This document shows positions 1-10,982 of a DNA stretch of 64,000 nucleotides, piece after piece (position 1 is the first letter of the stretch; each line of letters begins with the position of its first letter). The translations under genes and the position numbers were made by a program. Location of the stretch: the NCBI GenBank assembly GCA_963971425.1, contig OZ020514.1, positions 28,570,602 to 28,634,601 on the forward strand, read 5' to 3'. A model generated the notes under the pieces. That model was not told the origin of the DNA, made no database searches, and saw only the letters and a program-made list of their open reading frames with translations. The DNA is from Bryoerythrophyllum caledonicum (taxonomy: Eukaryota; Streptophyta; Bryopsida; Pottiales; Pottiaceae).

Positions 1-290
1 TAATCTGTAACCAACATAAATTCATTATCATAAAGATAACATCAAAAATAAGCAATTGCCCATATGGCAGCCAAACATTTCCCTTTATACGAGCAATATA
101 GAGCCTCCGCCTTGTTGTTGGATCGGCTAGCATAGACAATAACAAATTCCTTACCGTCATTGTCTATTTGTGTCAATATTACACCAATCCCTAACGCGCT
201 CCAATCTGTGTGTAGCTGGTACGTCCTTCCAACTATAGGCCTCCGAAGTATTGGTGTTGATGCCATATGGTCCTTTAATTGTTGAAAGGC
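1..290 (-). pseudogene. RNase H domain of element A, cut by the window edge
   Basis: The segment after RT reads YQLHTDWSALGIGVILTQ, the first RNase H strand with its catalytic Asp, and then VYASRSNNKAEALY. It goes on to WAIAYF, a TGA at 42-44, and YLYDNEFMLVTD. In gypsy RNase H the residue after the WA-x-x-x-F motif is normally Arg, so the TGA most simply comes from CGA. The domain removes the RNA strand during cDNA synthesis. The rest of RNase H and integrase are outside the window. Confidence 0.85.
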
Positions 291-1275
291 CGCCTCTTGC
301 TCATCTCTCCAGATTCAAGGTTGATCATTCCTTGTCAACATGGTTAATGGCTTGGCAATAGCACCGAAAGTCTTAACAAACTTTCCATAATAGTTACACA
401 ACCCCAAAAATGCTCTCAACCTACTAACCTCTCGTGGTCTTGGAATAGACAATACTACCTCCACTTTGCTAGCTACCACACCTAATCCACTTAGATAAAT
501 CATGTGGCCTAAGTACTCAATGCGATCAAAGTAGAATTTGCACTTACTAGGGTGCAACTTTAATCCATCAAGCCTCAATCTAGCAAAAACCTCCATCAAA
601 TGTAATCTACGTTGTTTTCGATTCCTTCTAAAGACAATGATGTCATCAATATAGCATCTCACGAAATGCAACTTCGAGAATACTCTGTCCATAACCCTTT
701 GAAATTCTGTAGAAGCATTCTTCAATCCAAACGGTAAAAACTTCCATTGAAACAACCGGTCCTTCCCATCTCTGTCAATGCCCCAGAATGCGGTTTTCTC
801 CTTGTCTTCATCTCTCAATTCAATTTGGTGGTACCCGGAGTGTAAATCCATCGTACTAAATACTTTGGCATGGCCAATGGTTTCAAAGTTCTCCTCCAAA
901 GTTGGCATGGCATAATGGTTTTACTCGGTGAGTTAATTAATTCTCCTATAGTCACTACACATCTTTTTCTCAAGCCAATTATCATAATTGTCCTTCTTGG
1001 ATGGCATAACCGTTGCTGATGCATACTCACAATCTGGTGGAGCCAACTCCACCAACCTTGCAGCCATCAATTCTTCTGTGCAAGCACGAATCATCTTTTG
1101 CTCCATGTCGCTATACTTATATGGCTTCCGGTAAATTGGTGCTTTGTTGGTTAAGTTAATATGCATTTCTTGCCCCTTCAACACTCCCAAATCATGTAAA
1201 CTAAAAGCAAAACAATCTAAATACTCCTTCAAGAACTCATGTTCCTCCACCTCCACTACTCCACACGCCAAGCCT
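290..1275 (-). pseudogene. Reverse transcriptase domain of element A (decayed)
   Basis: This is the Ty3/gypsy RT. The N-terminal lead-in (LDCFAFSLHDLGVLKG, then PIYRKPYKYS) starts near 1225. It is followed by the template-grip segment KMCSDYRRIN near 940, then FSTMDLHSGYHQI near 850 and LPFGLKNASTEFQRVMD near 730. The catalytic box is YIDD near 645 and the thumb motif LGLCNYYGKFV is near 390. The YIDD aspartates are intact. Stops at 933, 921 and 315 fall in frame; the first two replace what would be Gln in the segment between the fingers motifs. It shares its frame with the methyltransferase upstream and RNase H downstream, so the original product was one polyprotein. Confidence 0.9.
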
Positions 1276-1734
1276 ACTGTTGGTTTCCAAGTTTCCTTAG
1301 TTACCGACTCCTTTGATTCCTTTGGAGGAGGGTTTTCTACCCTTTGTTGCTATTGAATCCCATGTGAAAGAGACTCCTCTCTTTTGTCCCCAATAATGTT
1401 CCCAAGTCCTTGTACTTGACCCAGTTTGTCAATTTCTTCCATGTGAAGAGTTGTGTGTTCTTCCAAGAATATCTTCTCCACAACATCCTCCAAATCTATC
1501 CTCTGGTGAACAAATCTGTTTTTTTCACTCTAGTTCTTCCCTCCATAGTGAAGATCTGTTGCTTTGGTGGTCGCAAAAATATTTGCGGTACTCCACATAT
1601 TCCATGGATGAGGTGCAAAGGCCCTCTCGCCCACAACCACTTTGCTTGTCACCTTGATAGAGGCAAATGGTTCTCCTGCCACTCGCAACTCATAGTAACC
1701 AATGTAACTAGTCAAGCTAAAAGCTAAACGCTTC

Positions 1735-2800
1735 TGCTCGGCAACCACTAAGGATACAATCTTAGTTAGACAATTCAAATCCATTGTCTGAACAAGTCAA
1801 AACCGTCTCTGTGGTTCTGAAATTCCAGGCACATCTGTGGTGCCAGTGGGAAAGCCCATGGCATGCTCCCGCTCATTTGGATTAGGCTCCACCATTTCCT
1901 TTGACAATGAATTCCATACAAGCCCAGGTCCATTATCCTTGAAAGCCTAAGACCGTACAAAACTAATCAAAGTGGGCAAGGCCCTACGTAGTTCCCCCTT
2001 GCTGTTAACCGCCGCTAAGGGTGCTTGGTCATCGTGATACACGTGCCGTGGTGTCTTGTGAGGGTCCAAAATATCACTCACATATACATCCGGTCGTTTA
2101 ATGTGACTCATCGCAGACTGTAGCAACTCTACCGGAGCCAGGTTTGTCCACGACAAGCGTGGTCAATGTGCTACGAACCCCACTATAGCCCCATCAATTA
2201 ACACTAGCAAATCCAGAGTCTGATGGATGCAGTGCATACTTTCCAATGTCGTGGACCTTGAACTGCTCACCACTGGCACGTTCTCTACAATATAACCCGG
2301 CGGTTGCCTCTGAGAAGTTTGAAGCAACTGTTGCACTCAAATCATGTCAAAGAACCTAGAAGAACGACAGTCCTTTAACTAATTCTGATTGCCTGACATA
2401 GATATGCCTTAGCAGGGCCATCTTGCAATGACAAGGTCAACATGACCTACACGGTGAATGTCATCGTCTGATAGCAACAAAATATCACCCACAAGTGAAG
2501 AAAAGGAAGTTTTGATGGCATTAGTGGCCAATAATTCTCAAAATTGTGTGCTAAGTCTCCGTGAGTGACGTTTTGCCTCATGCCTTGCTGCTTCATTCAC
2601 ATCCACGTAAATGTAGCGCTTGACTTTGATCCCTGCTTGTAAACCAGCTACCAATTGTGTGCCAATTCCTCCAAAGAGCTCCAGCAATACGATGCCATCC
2701 GTTGGTGCCTTCCAATGGATGGTAGAAGTGTCTAAAGGAGGCCCAAGGTCTTGCATAACTCTAGGCTCCTGTTGTAGCTGCGGTACCATAGAATGTTATC
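1735..2800 (-). pseudogene. Cytosine-5 DNA methyltransferase domain of element A (decayed)
   Basis: Such an enzyme would transfer a methyl group from S-adenosylmethionine to C5 of cytosine in DNA. The motifs appear in family order. Motif I, the cofactor loop, reads LLELFGGIGT near 2690; next is YIYVDVNEAARH near 2610. Motif IV, with the catalytic Cys, reads DLVIARWPC followed by a stop where Gln is expected (2409-2411). The ENV of motif VI is near 2285, and WTNLAP is near 2145. Near the C-terminus are EREHAMGFPTGTT (about 1850) and MDLNCL (about 1780). All lie in one frame, broken only by stop codons, several at places where the family has Arg or Gln. The domain sits directly N-terminal of RT. 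Methyltransferases inside retrotransposons have been reported from dinoflagellates and the charophyte Klebsormidium (de Mendoza and colleagues, 2018). I see no target-recognition or chromatin-reader domain. The protein cannot be made from this copy. Confidence 0.85.
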
Positions 2801-2935
2801 ATGCTTCTTCTATTGCTAACTCCGCTGCCTCCTACAACTAAGTGGTGTTGTTCCACGCGGCCTCAATCCCAGGTTGATATCCTTCTTCTTCTCCACTACT
2901 CGTGTTGCCCATATAGACATCTACTATCTCTGAGG

Positions 2936-3350
2936 TGTGGTTAGATGTTGACACACTTCCGGAGGGATTCCCTTTAAATCCTTGTACGTCCAAGCAAATG
3001 TGTCTTTACATCCCATAAAAAAATCATACCAATTATCAAACTCTTGAGAAGACATTTTATCATAAACTTTAATACATTGTGGAATTTTGGAAGTTCCCAA
3101 ATTCATGTCTATGCAAGTACTTTTAGGTGGTGGTAATTCGGGGAGTTCCAAATTCATTAAATTATCAACTAATTCTTCGGAATCGGTTTCATACGAAGGT
3201 TCCAATTCTGATCCAGAATCAATTATTGAAACATTATAAATAGGAGAATTTTCCCAAGCTATTATTTCATCATCAGATTTTTCTATTTGATGTAACGGAG
3301 TATCATATTCTACCATTCCCAATGGAATTAATTTAGGCATGTCCTTTTTT
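2936..3350 (-). pseudogene. Element B pol: linker between protease and RT
   Basis: The 138-residue stretch ends in CKDTFAWTYKDLKGIPPEVCQH, the usual lead-in to the RT of gypsy elements; an acidic spacer precedes it. The RT that should follow is absent. Two stops and unrelated sequence follow at about 2930, the start of element A. Element A has its own counterpart of this motif (CFAFSLHDLG near 1220), which is why I read the junction as a chimera. The frame differs by one base from the protease; see the A8 run at 3343-3350. Confidence 0.75.
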
Positions 3351-4422
3351 TTATCAAATTTGTTGTTTCTGTCCCCGAATCATAAGAGTCTTGAGAAGTG
3401 ACATCAGTGTCATCTTCTTGTGTCTCTCTATGGTATTGAGTAGGAAACATTGGTAGGACTACTTTTTTGTTGTCTTTTTCTATAGTTAAGGTTCCTTTAC
3501 CCCAATCTTCTCGAGCTTTAGACAATTTAAGCCAAGGTCGTCCTAACAAAATAGGATAAGAGGGCACAAATTCGGTAACCTTAAAAACTATATAATTCAA
3601 TTTAAAGTCAAGACCCCCAATAGTAGTTGTAATGTTGTACAACTTCCCTAAAGGTACGACTTGGCTTTGATCGGCCATCCTTGATTTAATAGAGGTTGAA
3701 ACCATTCCTTTCATATCAAGTACTTCCATTGTATCTTTGTTCATTAGATTAACACTAGCCCCACTGTCAACTTCTACACCATCTATAAGTGTACCGTCAA
3801 TCATCACATCTACGGTGGGAGCTCCAAGGTCCAAAGATATATCATTAATTTCCACTAGTTTAGGTCTTTTCCTAACAAGGGAAGAACTTAATTCACTTCA
3901 ACACTTAGGTGCTATAGCCAACAATTGCCTCAAAGAAATTTGAGGTTGAATATTGTCCATGTTAGCTATAACATTATAAGGATCTATTCCCTCGGCCAGT
4001 TTCATGATTTTATTATGTTTTTGTTTTTTAATCCCCATGGTTGTTTCTTTTTGTACCTTTTTAGGGGTCTTATAAAAAGTTGGCCTTTTCAAGGCAGCTT
4101 CTGATTCTATGGATATTTTATTTACCATAGAATCCGGTACAATGGTTTCCTCAATAATTGGAGGGATGTTATTTTTTACTACTTCCTCTTCTACTTCCTC
4201 AACCTCCTTACTCGGTAAAATAATTTTTTCTCCGGAAAGATCAATTATTTTAGGTTGTTGAAAAGGAAAGTCATTAGATTTTGGAAGTGTTTTTAATTTA
4301 TTTTGATTTTTGTTTTTAATTATAACATCCGAGGATTCACTCTCGGAGCTACTCGCCTCCTTACTCTCAGTTATTGCACGTTTAGCCTGAGATCTAGTGA
4401 TATAAACTTCCTCAATTTTTGC
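3328..4422 (-). pseudogene. Element B pol: aspartic protease (retropepsin)
   Basis: This domain cuts the Gag-Pol polyprotein during particle maturation. The active-site motif VDSGASVNLM is near 3770 and the second conserved motif ILLGRPWL near 3550, both intact. The frame begins right after the Gag stop at 4423 and stays open through a charged linker (about 4420-3960) and a conserved stretch PQISLRQLLAIAPKC. It then meets one TGA (3898-3900) and continues in the same frame into the protease core. The TGA sits where related polyproteins have Arg, so CGA to TGA is likely. At the 3' end the frame must shift back one base in an A8 run to enter the RT linker. Confidence 0.85.
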
Positions 4423-6933
4423 CTAACTAACTTGGATGACATTTCGGGTGTTATCCGAAGAACTAAATTGAACATGTTTCACCGGGTTAGGTGCAGTGCA
4501 ATCATTTGCCGTATGACCACTAGTCTTGCACCTTCCACAAAGTGGTACATATCCAACTTGTTTCCTTGGATTAGGACAATCTCTACTCATGTGACCCAAT
4601 TCCTGACAATTGAAACATACCCGTATTTTCCCTTGTTGAGGAGGACCATACTGGTGTGTATTAGGATTTGAGGGTGGTCCATTCCAAACCGGAGGGCCAT
4701 TATAATTATCATTCCATCTAGGTCTATTATCACCATTTCTATATGGAATGTTAGAATTTGGTCGTGTAAAGGGTCCTATGGAAGTATAGCTATACGGTTG
4801 TTTAGGAGAATTATTTGGATTGTTATTATTTTTTGCATTTTCATCCTGAAGATTGGAACTAACCGCCGCTACCACTTTTCCCAAATTCCAACATTTGGAT
4901 ACATCATGTTTCCCTCCACAAAAGGTACAACCTCCCCTAGTATTATCATCTATTGGTGTAGGGCATTCATCGGACAAGTGTCCATGTCTTTTACAATTAG
5001 AGTACCACATATTTGTCCTTTGGTTTGTAGGTTTAGGACGTTTTTCTCTACCATTGGTTACTTGAATAAATAATTCATTTAATTTTTTCTCCAATTTAGA
5101 GACACTATCCATGACCGGATCACTTGGGGGTGCTCTTATTGCTAAAGGCTGCACCTTAAGGGAACGAGGTTGGATGTTTAATGGTGGTTCTAACCATAAC
5201 TTAGGACTAACTTGAGTAGGATAATAATCTTGTCTTTTAGCATCCATGCCTTGTAAGTGATCATATCCCATCTTTCGAGGAGGATATGGTTCGGCATATT
5301 GGGCATAATCCATATTTATCCGAGCCTCTTCCCAGGTTTTAGCTAAATTATAAGTTGTATCAATATCAGGAGGACTCCTTTCTTTTAGGTAAATTCTTAA
5401 TTCTTCTGGCCAGACTCCACCCACAAAGGTACATGCTAGGACCTCATTATTCAGCCCATGATTGTTCCATTTTCTTAATAATGTATTTACCCTTGTATAG
5501 TAGGAGTCAATACCCTCATTGGTTGCCATTCGTATAGTACGAAATCTATCTATTAATCCGGGTATAAATGATCTTAGCCTAAAGCGTGCCAAAAATGCTT
5601 CTTTCATCTCATTCCAAGTAGGAAATGGTGCCGGTAATTGTATGTACCATTCATAGGCATCATCCAATAAAGTACTTGGAAAAGTACTTAAATAAAAATT
5701 TAGAGGTAGTTGATTTGACTGAGCCACAATTTTAAATCTATCTATATGGCGATCAGGATCAGATCCCGAAAAACCATAATAAATAGGATATGGGGCTATA
5801 TTTAGAATTCTTGGTTGAGCCATGTTTATTGGTTCAACCGGTTCAAAATGGGGAGGAGATGGAGGTTCTAAAGGATCAATTGGTGGAGGAGGAGTTCCAG
5901 GTAATCCTTCTTCCGCTCCTATTGAACTTTCTCTACTACTTGAACTGTCACTACTACTTGAACTATATGATGGTTCGGGTGCAGGTGTAGTAAACTCTAA
6001 ATTTTGTTCTTTAATCGATATATCTTTATAAGGAATATCCTTACTTGAGGAACTTTCACCCAATTTTTTTTCGATATTATAGTCAAGTCATTTTTGAGGT
6101 AGTGTATCGTCTTCTTCCTCACTTGAATATTCTAATATTTCCTCTAAAGATTTTTGTTTATTTTTTGATTCTTTACAAATTTCTCCTTCAGGATTTTCTT
6201 TAACTTCTTGTCCTTCGGGTTTATCCAAACCGATCGGAAAAGTTTGGAGTGCCAAATCCAAATAAGATAAAGGAGTTTCAAATTGTAAATTTTTTAATAA
6301 GATATTTTCGTCAGGACTATTGAAAGTCCCCTCGATAATTGATGGGCTTACACTTGGGGTTCGAAATAAAAATTCTACGGCAGAAGGACTAATAGATCCA
6401 TTATCATTTGTATTTTCAGTTCCTCATGAATTGACTTCAGTAGAATCTTGCTCACTAGAAGACTCTATAATAGGATTCTTAAATTGTGAAGAATCAGTCA
6501 ACAATTTAAGAAATTGTTGTTGATGCTTTTTTCTCAATTTATAGGTCCTTAACGACTCTCTAATTTGTTCCGCATTTGGAGGTAGTATGTTTGAATGCTC
6601 AGAATTAGGAGATGGTGGTGAAGTCAATAATTCATTCGATACTAAAATATTTTCGGGTGAATTTGGTGCACCACAAGGTTCAGGTGAAAATCTTAAACCT
6701 TGATTAATTAATGGTGATGGTATAGCATTAAAGTACGGATTTGTAGCTACGGCTAATAATTCTGGTTTAGCACGTTTTTCGGCTCTATTATCTCGTGCTT
6801 TATTTTGTTTTTTTGTTTTATCCTTATTCTTGTCGGACATTGAATGATGTTTCGCACATCTAGAACATGGTGGTTTGGAATTATTATTTTTTGAAATTTT
6901 TAATGATATAAACTTTCTAAAATAATTTTCCAA
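4423..6933 (-). pseudogene. Element B Gag with multiple zinc knuckles
   Basis: The main open stretch (6063-4423, 546 residues) has a low-complexity Ser/Pro/Glu N-terminus and a capsid-like region with the retrotransposon-gag pattern (LSTFPSTLLDDAYEWY near 5690, FLARFRLRSF near 5590). A Cys/His-rich C-terminus follows: two partial knuckles near 5000-4900, then CFNCQELGHMSRDC near 4600 and CGRCKTSGHTANDC near 4520. These bind the RNA genome. The same frame continues upstream to 6933 through only two TGA codons (6088-6090 and 6424-6426), and through a TAG at 6934 into the upstream segment. The original Gag was therefore far longer than the open stretch. It ends with TAG at 4423, directly in frame with protease. 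Confidence 0.8.
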
Positions 6934-7780
6934 CTAATCCCGGGGTGCCAAATATAATTTAATATACTGTTCCAAGGCTTGTAAGTCATAAACTTCTTGT
7001 TTAAAATTACGGGGATATTTCCAAGATCTCAAGATATCCGGAACCGACTTTGCCTCATAAGAATGGCTGAGTGTAAATAAAAGCTCACCAATTCTCTTGG
7101 TTAGAAATTTAATTAATTTTTTCTCTTTTCTATTTCTGGTTGAATAGATATAAAGGTAATCTATCAAATTGCAATAAGAGGTGACGATCGGGTCGTATTT
7201 CAACCAATTTGTTCCCATTACTCTATTGCTTTGGTCTTTTAAAATTAAACCATGAGCTAAGTGTAAAAGGATCAACGTCAAAAGATTCTTCGTCTTGTTC
7301 CTCTTCAAAATTTCTTGGATAATTATGTTCGAAGATTAATCTTTCAACAAATTGACTTCTATGATTATCCTCAAGATTTTCCTTGCTAATTTGTTCAATT
7401 TCTTTCGCTAGTAAATGGATTAAATTGGTTTCGTTCTTTTTAGCTCTTTGGTATAATACTAATAAGCGTCTCAATCTTATTAATATTTCTCTAAGAGTTT
7501 CCGGTTTTACCCCCATTTCTCATAAGCGAAGCAATCCAAACGCATGTACATTTGTATGTACAATTTCTCTACTCAAAAAGTTCGGCATTAAACACCTTGA
7601 ATTTTTGATAGGAGGGTCGTAATTGAACAAATAGGTACATGGCTTAGTAGTTGGATATCCGTTCCAAGTACGACATCCACATGAAATTATGGGTTGGGTT
7701 GATTGTTTTAGCCTACGGTATTGGGCAAATATAAAGTGTATTTTGATTGGTAGTAACAATGACTCTTCATCTACCATCAA
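6934..7780 (-). pseudogene. Element B pre-Gag coding segment (unrecognised)
   Basis: Open stretches at 7780-7520, 7516-7223 and 7308-6934 lead in the same direction into Gag. The last joins the Gag frame through one TAG. Two of them end similarly (HNYPRNFEEEQDEE near 7310 and WKYPRNFKQEVYD near 7000), and both are preceded by a helical, Lys-rich stretch of the same kind (LIHLLAKEIEQI and LIKFLTKRIGEL). This suggests an internal duplication of roughly 100 residues. I recognise no known domain. The frame changes once between 7223 and 7308, so this copy is broken. Confidence 0.5.
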
Positions 7781-8458
7781 AGTCCCTATGTGTTGTCCTC
7801 CATTCCAAATTTTTGATAATATTATTCCTTTAATTTCTAAAGGTAAATTATCAAAAAATTTTGAAAATCTTTACCAAAATGTAGAGGTCTTCAACTTAAG
7901 GTAAAACCTTTACCAAAATAGGCTCCTCTAAATACTCGATAAAGTCAGGAAAATAAATAAGGTCCTTTAAGGAAATTATTAATTTCAGATGGTTTTAATT
8001 CCCAAGGAAACATTTTAACAATCCCATATTTTAAATCTTTGCTATATATTTTTATCGAATTTCTTTTTCAGACTTGCAGAACATAAAAATTTTAATTTTT
8101 TGTTTACTGCAAGGCAATGATGCGATGCCAGACAAAGACCATTTGTCGACTGTCACTGGACTGCGTTTCCTTATACAGTCATGATCTAGACGATTAGTCA
8201 AGGTCTCAGTCTACAGTCACATACATTATGATTGTCTATTTGAAACGGGAATTTGTTTGATGTGAACAACACCAATCGTTTAACGGTTTACAAGATTGTA
8301 ATTTTAGACTGGCATATGTATTATCTTTGTAACCAATCAAGTATTATCAAAGAGCTGTACTGGTATGCCACTTAATAACATATCATTACACCTACAATTT
8401 GTTTGGACATTAAAAAACCTCGTTTGTCTACATCTTAGCTACCATTAGCTAGAAAGCC
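7781..8458 (-). other. Untranslated leader of element B
   Basis: This stretch between the primer site and the first coding segment has no convincing reading frame. It is AT-rich with some runs. By position it should hold the packaging and dimerisation signals of the element, but I cannot point to a specific one. Confidence 0.5.
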
Positions 8459-8476
8459 TCCCCGGCAGCGGCGCCA
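8459..8476 (-). other. Primer binding site, tRNA-Asp type
   Basis: On the minus strand it reads TGGCGCCGCTGCCGGGGA. This matches the 3' end of plant tRNA-Asp, including the CCA, at 17 of 18 positions. It lies three bases inside the LTR end, the normal place for minus-strand priming of LTR retrotransposons. It fixes the orientation and 5' end of element B. Confidence 0.9.
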
Positions 8477-8479
8477 AAA

Positions 8480-10442
8480 TGTAGGGGAAAATTTGTCTTG
8501 TAAATATAAATAAATCCAAGATAATTTCCTAGTGGGGGGTCTTAGGGAGGCTTAATTCAGTCTATCGTTTGAATAACTAAGGTCACATGTTAGATAGGAA
8601 TGTCTTTTGTTTAACAAATTGCTTAAGATAACGAATTATCTATTATAGGTGTGTTAATTAACCCTTGTGATTTTCCCGTGAGTGCACTCTACACTCTTAT
8701 AGTCAATTAGTGGTTAAACATGCATTTGTGATTGTGTGGGATCCTCTCACTAAAGGACTCAAATAGTCTTTAAGTGTTTTAGTGAGTGATACAATTTGTC
8801 TTGTTCATAATCAATGCATCATAACCAATTCCATTGCCAACTCTAATTGCTAATTCCTTTTTATTAGAATTGACAACTATGCTAGCTATTCTATTTTGCC
8901 AAGAGCTTTTGGGTACAGAATTCTATCATGGCTTCCCACTATTGCTCCACTGGTCCGCCTTAAGTTAATCATTTCATCATACCTGCAAAACTTTCCCTTC
9001 AAAGAAACACCGGACAACAATTATATCTCACTCTCGGTATAATTGTTGTTATTGATAACCCTTTGCTATCAAATCTATGTGTTCTCTCACTAATACTTCC
9101 TCATGGCAAATGGTCTTGTTTTATGTCGTCAATCTCATGACACATACAAACAATCTCTTTTTCTTTAGCTTGACTTAATGATCACTTGGTCAAACTTTAA
9201 TATAAAAGGCATCTAGCCCAACTTATGACAACATGGTCATTCTCAAGACTCTCTCGGCCCACTCTTGGCTCTTTAGTCTTACTCTTTCATTTTCTCCATT
9301 GCTCTCTCTTCTAGCAATTATTTTCTTCTCAATTTACCTTCACTAATTGTCATGCTTCATCCACATGATCTTTTAATGCTTCAATTCATACTACAATGAC
9401 ATAAATTGCTTTTGGGAAATTTATTATGGTCTTATGATTTACTGACTCAGGGTGATCAATCCTTATTTCACACATTATGGACGTAATTTCACTCGGCAAT
9501 TCTATCAGACAAACAGTATAATTGTATGCATTTTTACCTCACCCGCTATCCATTCATCTCAGTTTAGACTTGGGGGAATTACAATAGTCATACATGACTA
9601 TTTGTAATTATCACTTTATGGTTTTTAATAATTTGTCACATCACTCGATGTTTACCATCGGAAAGGATTTAACAAATGGTAATATAATAAAAGGACTCAA
9701 TTACTATAGTGCTTCACAACTTCTCCATTTATGATACTCAATTTAGTTATAGATACTGGTAGTATTCAAGACGAATTGTATATTACAACAATCTCAAAGT
9801 GGTGATTGAGAATGGACTGCAGCATAGATTAATTGTATCCAAGATACACTCATTCATTCCTAAGCCATTAATTGTACGCCATTATCACAAATCAGTGTTT
9901 TGTGAAAATAGACTCAATCAACGACTACTGGTCTTCTGCAATCAGCCTTCCAAATCCCAAGGATTCTGACTTTGTCATCTTCTAACCTCCAATCTACAAC
10001 TCTGATGTACTGTAGATTATTGGTAATGCAAAAATTACACCAACAAATCAGAAATCATAAAACTAGGCTTGTATTCAATAAAAGTTTGAGAGTTTACAAT
10101 CACCAGCCTAGGACACACATTCAAAGTGAGAAAAATGTGGTGTATCCAAAGTTGGATTCAGTTACCTTATATCCCTCTCATGACTATTGGTTTCTCGACC
10201 TAGACCAATGATCTTCTCTCTCAACTTCCATAACTACTCGTTTAACTTACTCTTAATAACTTCTCCCTGATAACTACTTTTACTAACTTACTTAACCGCC
10301 TATTCATCTTTTTTACACTATTCCGAAAAATTAGGGTAAATGTTCACACTGTTTCATACTATTTGTAAACTAGTGCTACTTATGATCCCTATTCACACTG
10401 TAAAGACGAATAGTGTTCAAAAAGTAAAATTTCTACACTACA
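8480..10442 (-). repeat. 5' LTR of element B
   Basis: The LTR is about 1963 bp and opens and closes with the short inverted repeat TGTAG...CTACA. The inner boundary is set by the primer site. The outer boundary is set by comparison with the uninterrupted array copy near 38003 and with the related solo LTR at 41349-43290, which aligns over its whole length on the opposite strand with clear divergence. I see no coding sequence inside it. If the ambiguous CTACACTACA at the end is read the other way, the LTR ends at 10437. Confidence 0.85.
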
Positions 10443-10800
10443 CGCATACATGGAGGGACCAGACAGGTACTTAAGGGGCCTGGCGCATACAAGAGAGGAT
10501 TGAGCGCATACCGTTAGGGGCCGGGCGCATACAGGGGAGGACCGCGTGCGTACCGTGAGGGGTCAGACGCATATAGAGAGGGATCGGGCACGTACCGCAA
10601 GGGGCCGGACGCGCGCGATGAAGGTCCGGACACATACCTGGAGGGGCTGGTGCGTCTCATCAAGGTCGCGTGCGCGAGTTCAGGGTTGGGCGCGTTAGTG
10701 GAGGGGCTGCGCGCGTGCGTGGGGGGGGACTGAGCGCGTTTGTGGAGGGGGTTGGGTTGGGCATGTGGCGTCTGGGGCGCGCGCGTACGGGTATGGAATT
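10443..10800 (+). repeat. 21-bp GC-rich array 1
   Basis: A degenerate tandem array whose unit resembles GGCCGGGCGCGTAC plus about seven variable bases. It is interrupted at its left edge by the LTR of element B. Because 21 bp is seven codons, the array opens long false reading frames on both strands. It is the inverted counterpart of array 6 (37640-38095) and lies just 3' of the kinase pseudogene. Confidence 0.8.
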
Positions 10801-10982
10801 CAGGGGTCACACGCGCTCTCATTGCTTAATATGCATGAGCTTCATGTCGCAATGTGTATGAAAAATGTTAATCTTTTATTTATCACGAGATAGGCAAAAC
10901 ACACGGTTTCAGCACAATGCTAGTACATATTGCAAAATGATCAACAATTTGCCTTCACTATCAAAATGCTAAGTCAAAATTG

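Larger units (their letters stand above)
1..2935 (-). mobile_element. Element A: Ty3/gypsy retrotransposon fragment encoding a DNA methyltransferase
   Basis: On the minus strand a single reading frame runs from about 2790 down to the window edge. It carries, in order, a cytosine-5 DNA methyltransferase domain, a reverse transcriptase and the start of RNase H. This is the pol part of a Ty3/gypsy retrotransposon with an extra enzyme. The frame holds thirteen stop codons (at 2538, 2409, 2379, 2337, 2163, 1947, 1797, 1530, 1350, 933, 921, 315 and 42) and no frameshift that I can find. Integrase and the 3' LTR would lie beyond position 1. At about 2935 it meets element B in a different frame; each side has its own version of the short motif that precedes RT, so two elements have been joined. 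Confidence 0.85.
2936..10442 (-). mobile_element. Element B: 5' part of a tRNA-Asp-primed Ty3/gypsy retrotransposon
   Basis: Reading on the minus strand: 5' LTR (10442-8480), primer binding site (8476-8459), an untranslated leader, a long Gag reading frame (about 7780-4426) ending in a single TAG, protease (about 4422-3328), and the lead-in of RT (3340-2936). The RT proper, RNase H, integrase and 3' LTR are missing, because at about 2935 the sequence switches to element A. The primer site and coding order suit a large Athila-like or related gypsy group, though the Gag is not one I can assign to a named clade. The LTR end at 10442 lies inside a 21-bp array that is uninterrupted in the duplicated copy near 38003, which marks the insertion point. 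Confidence 0.85.

Noticed and set aside
4303-6031. Plus-strand frames opposite Gag and protease
   Set aside because: Antisense shadows of the better-supported minus-strand frame with zinc knuckles.
10514-10861. Open frames on both strands across the GC-rich arrays (also 26811-27209, 35249-35717)
   Set aside because: The 21-bp period equals seven codons, so any frame without a stop in one unit stays open. The products are low-complexity repeats with no start context or conservation.
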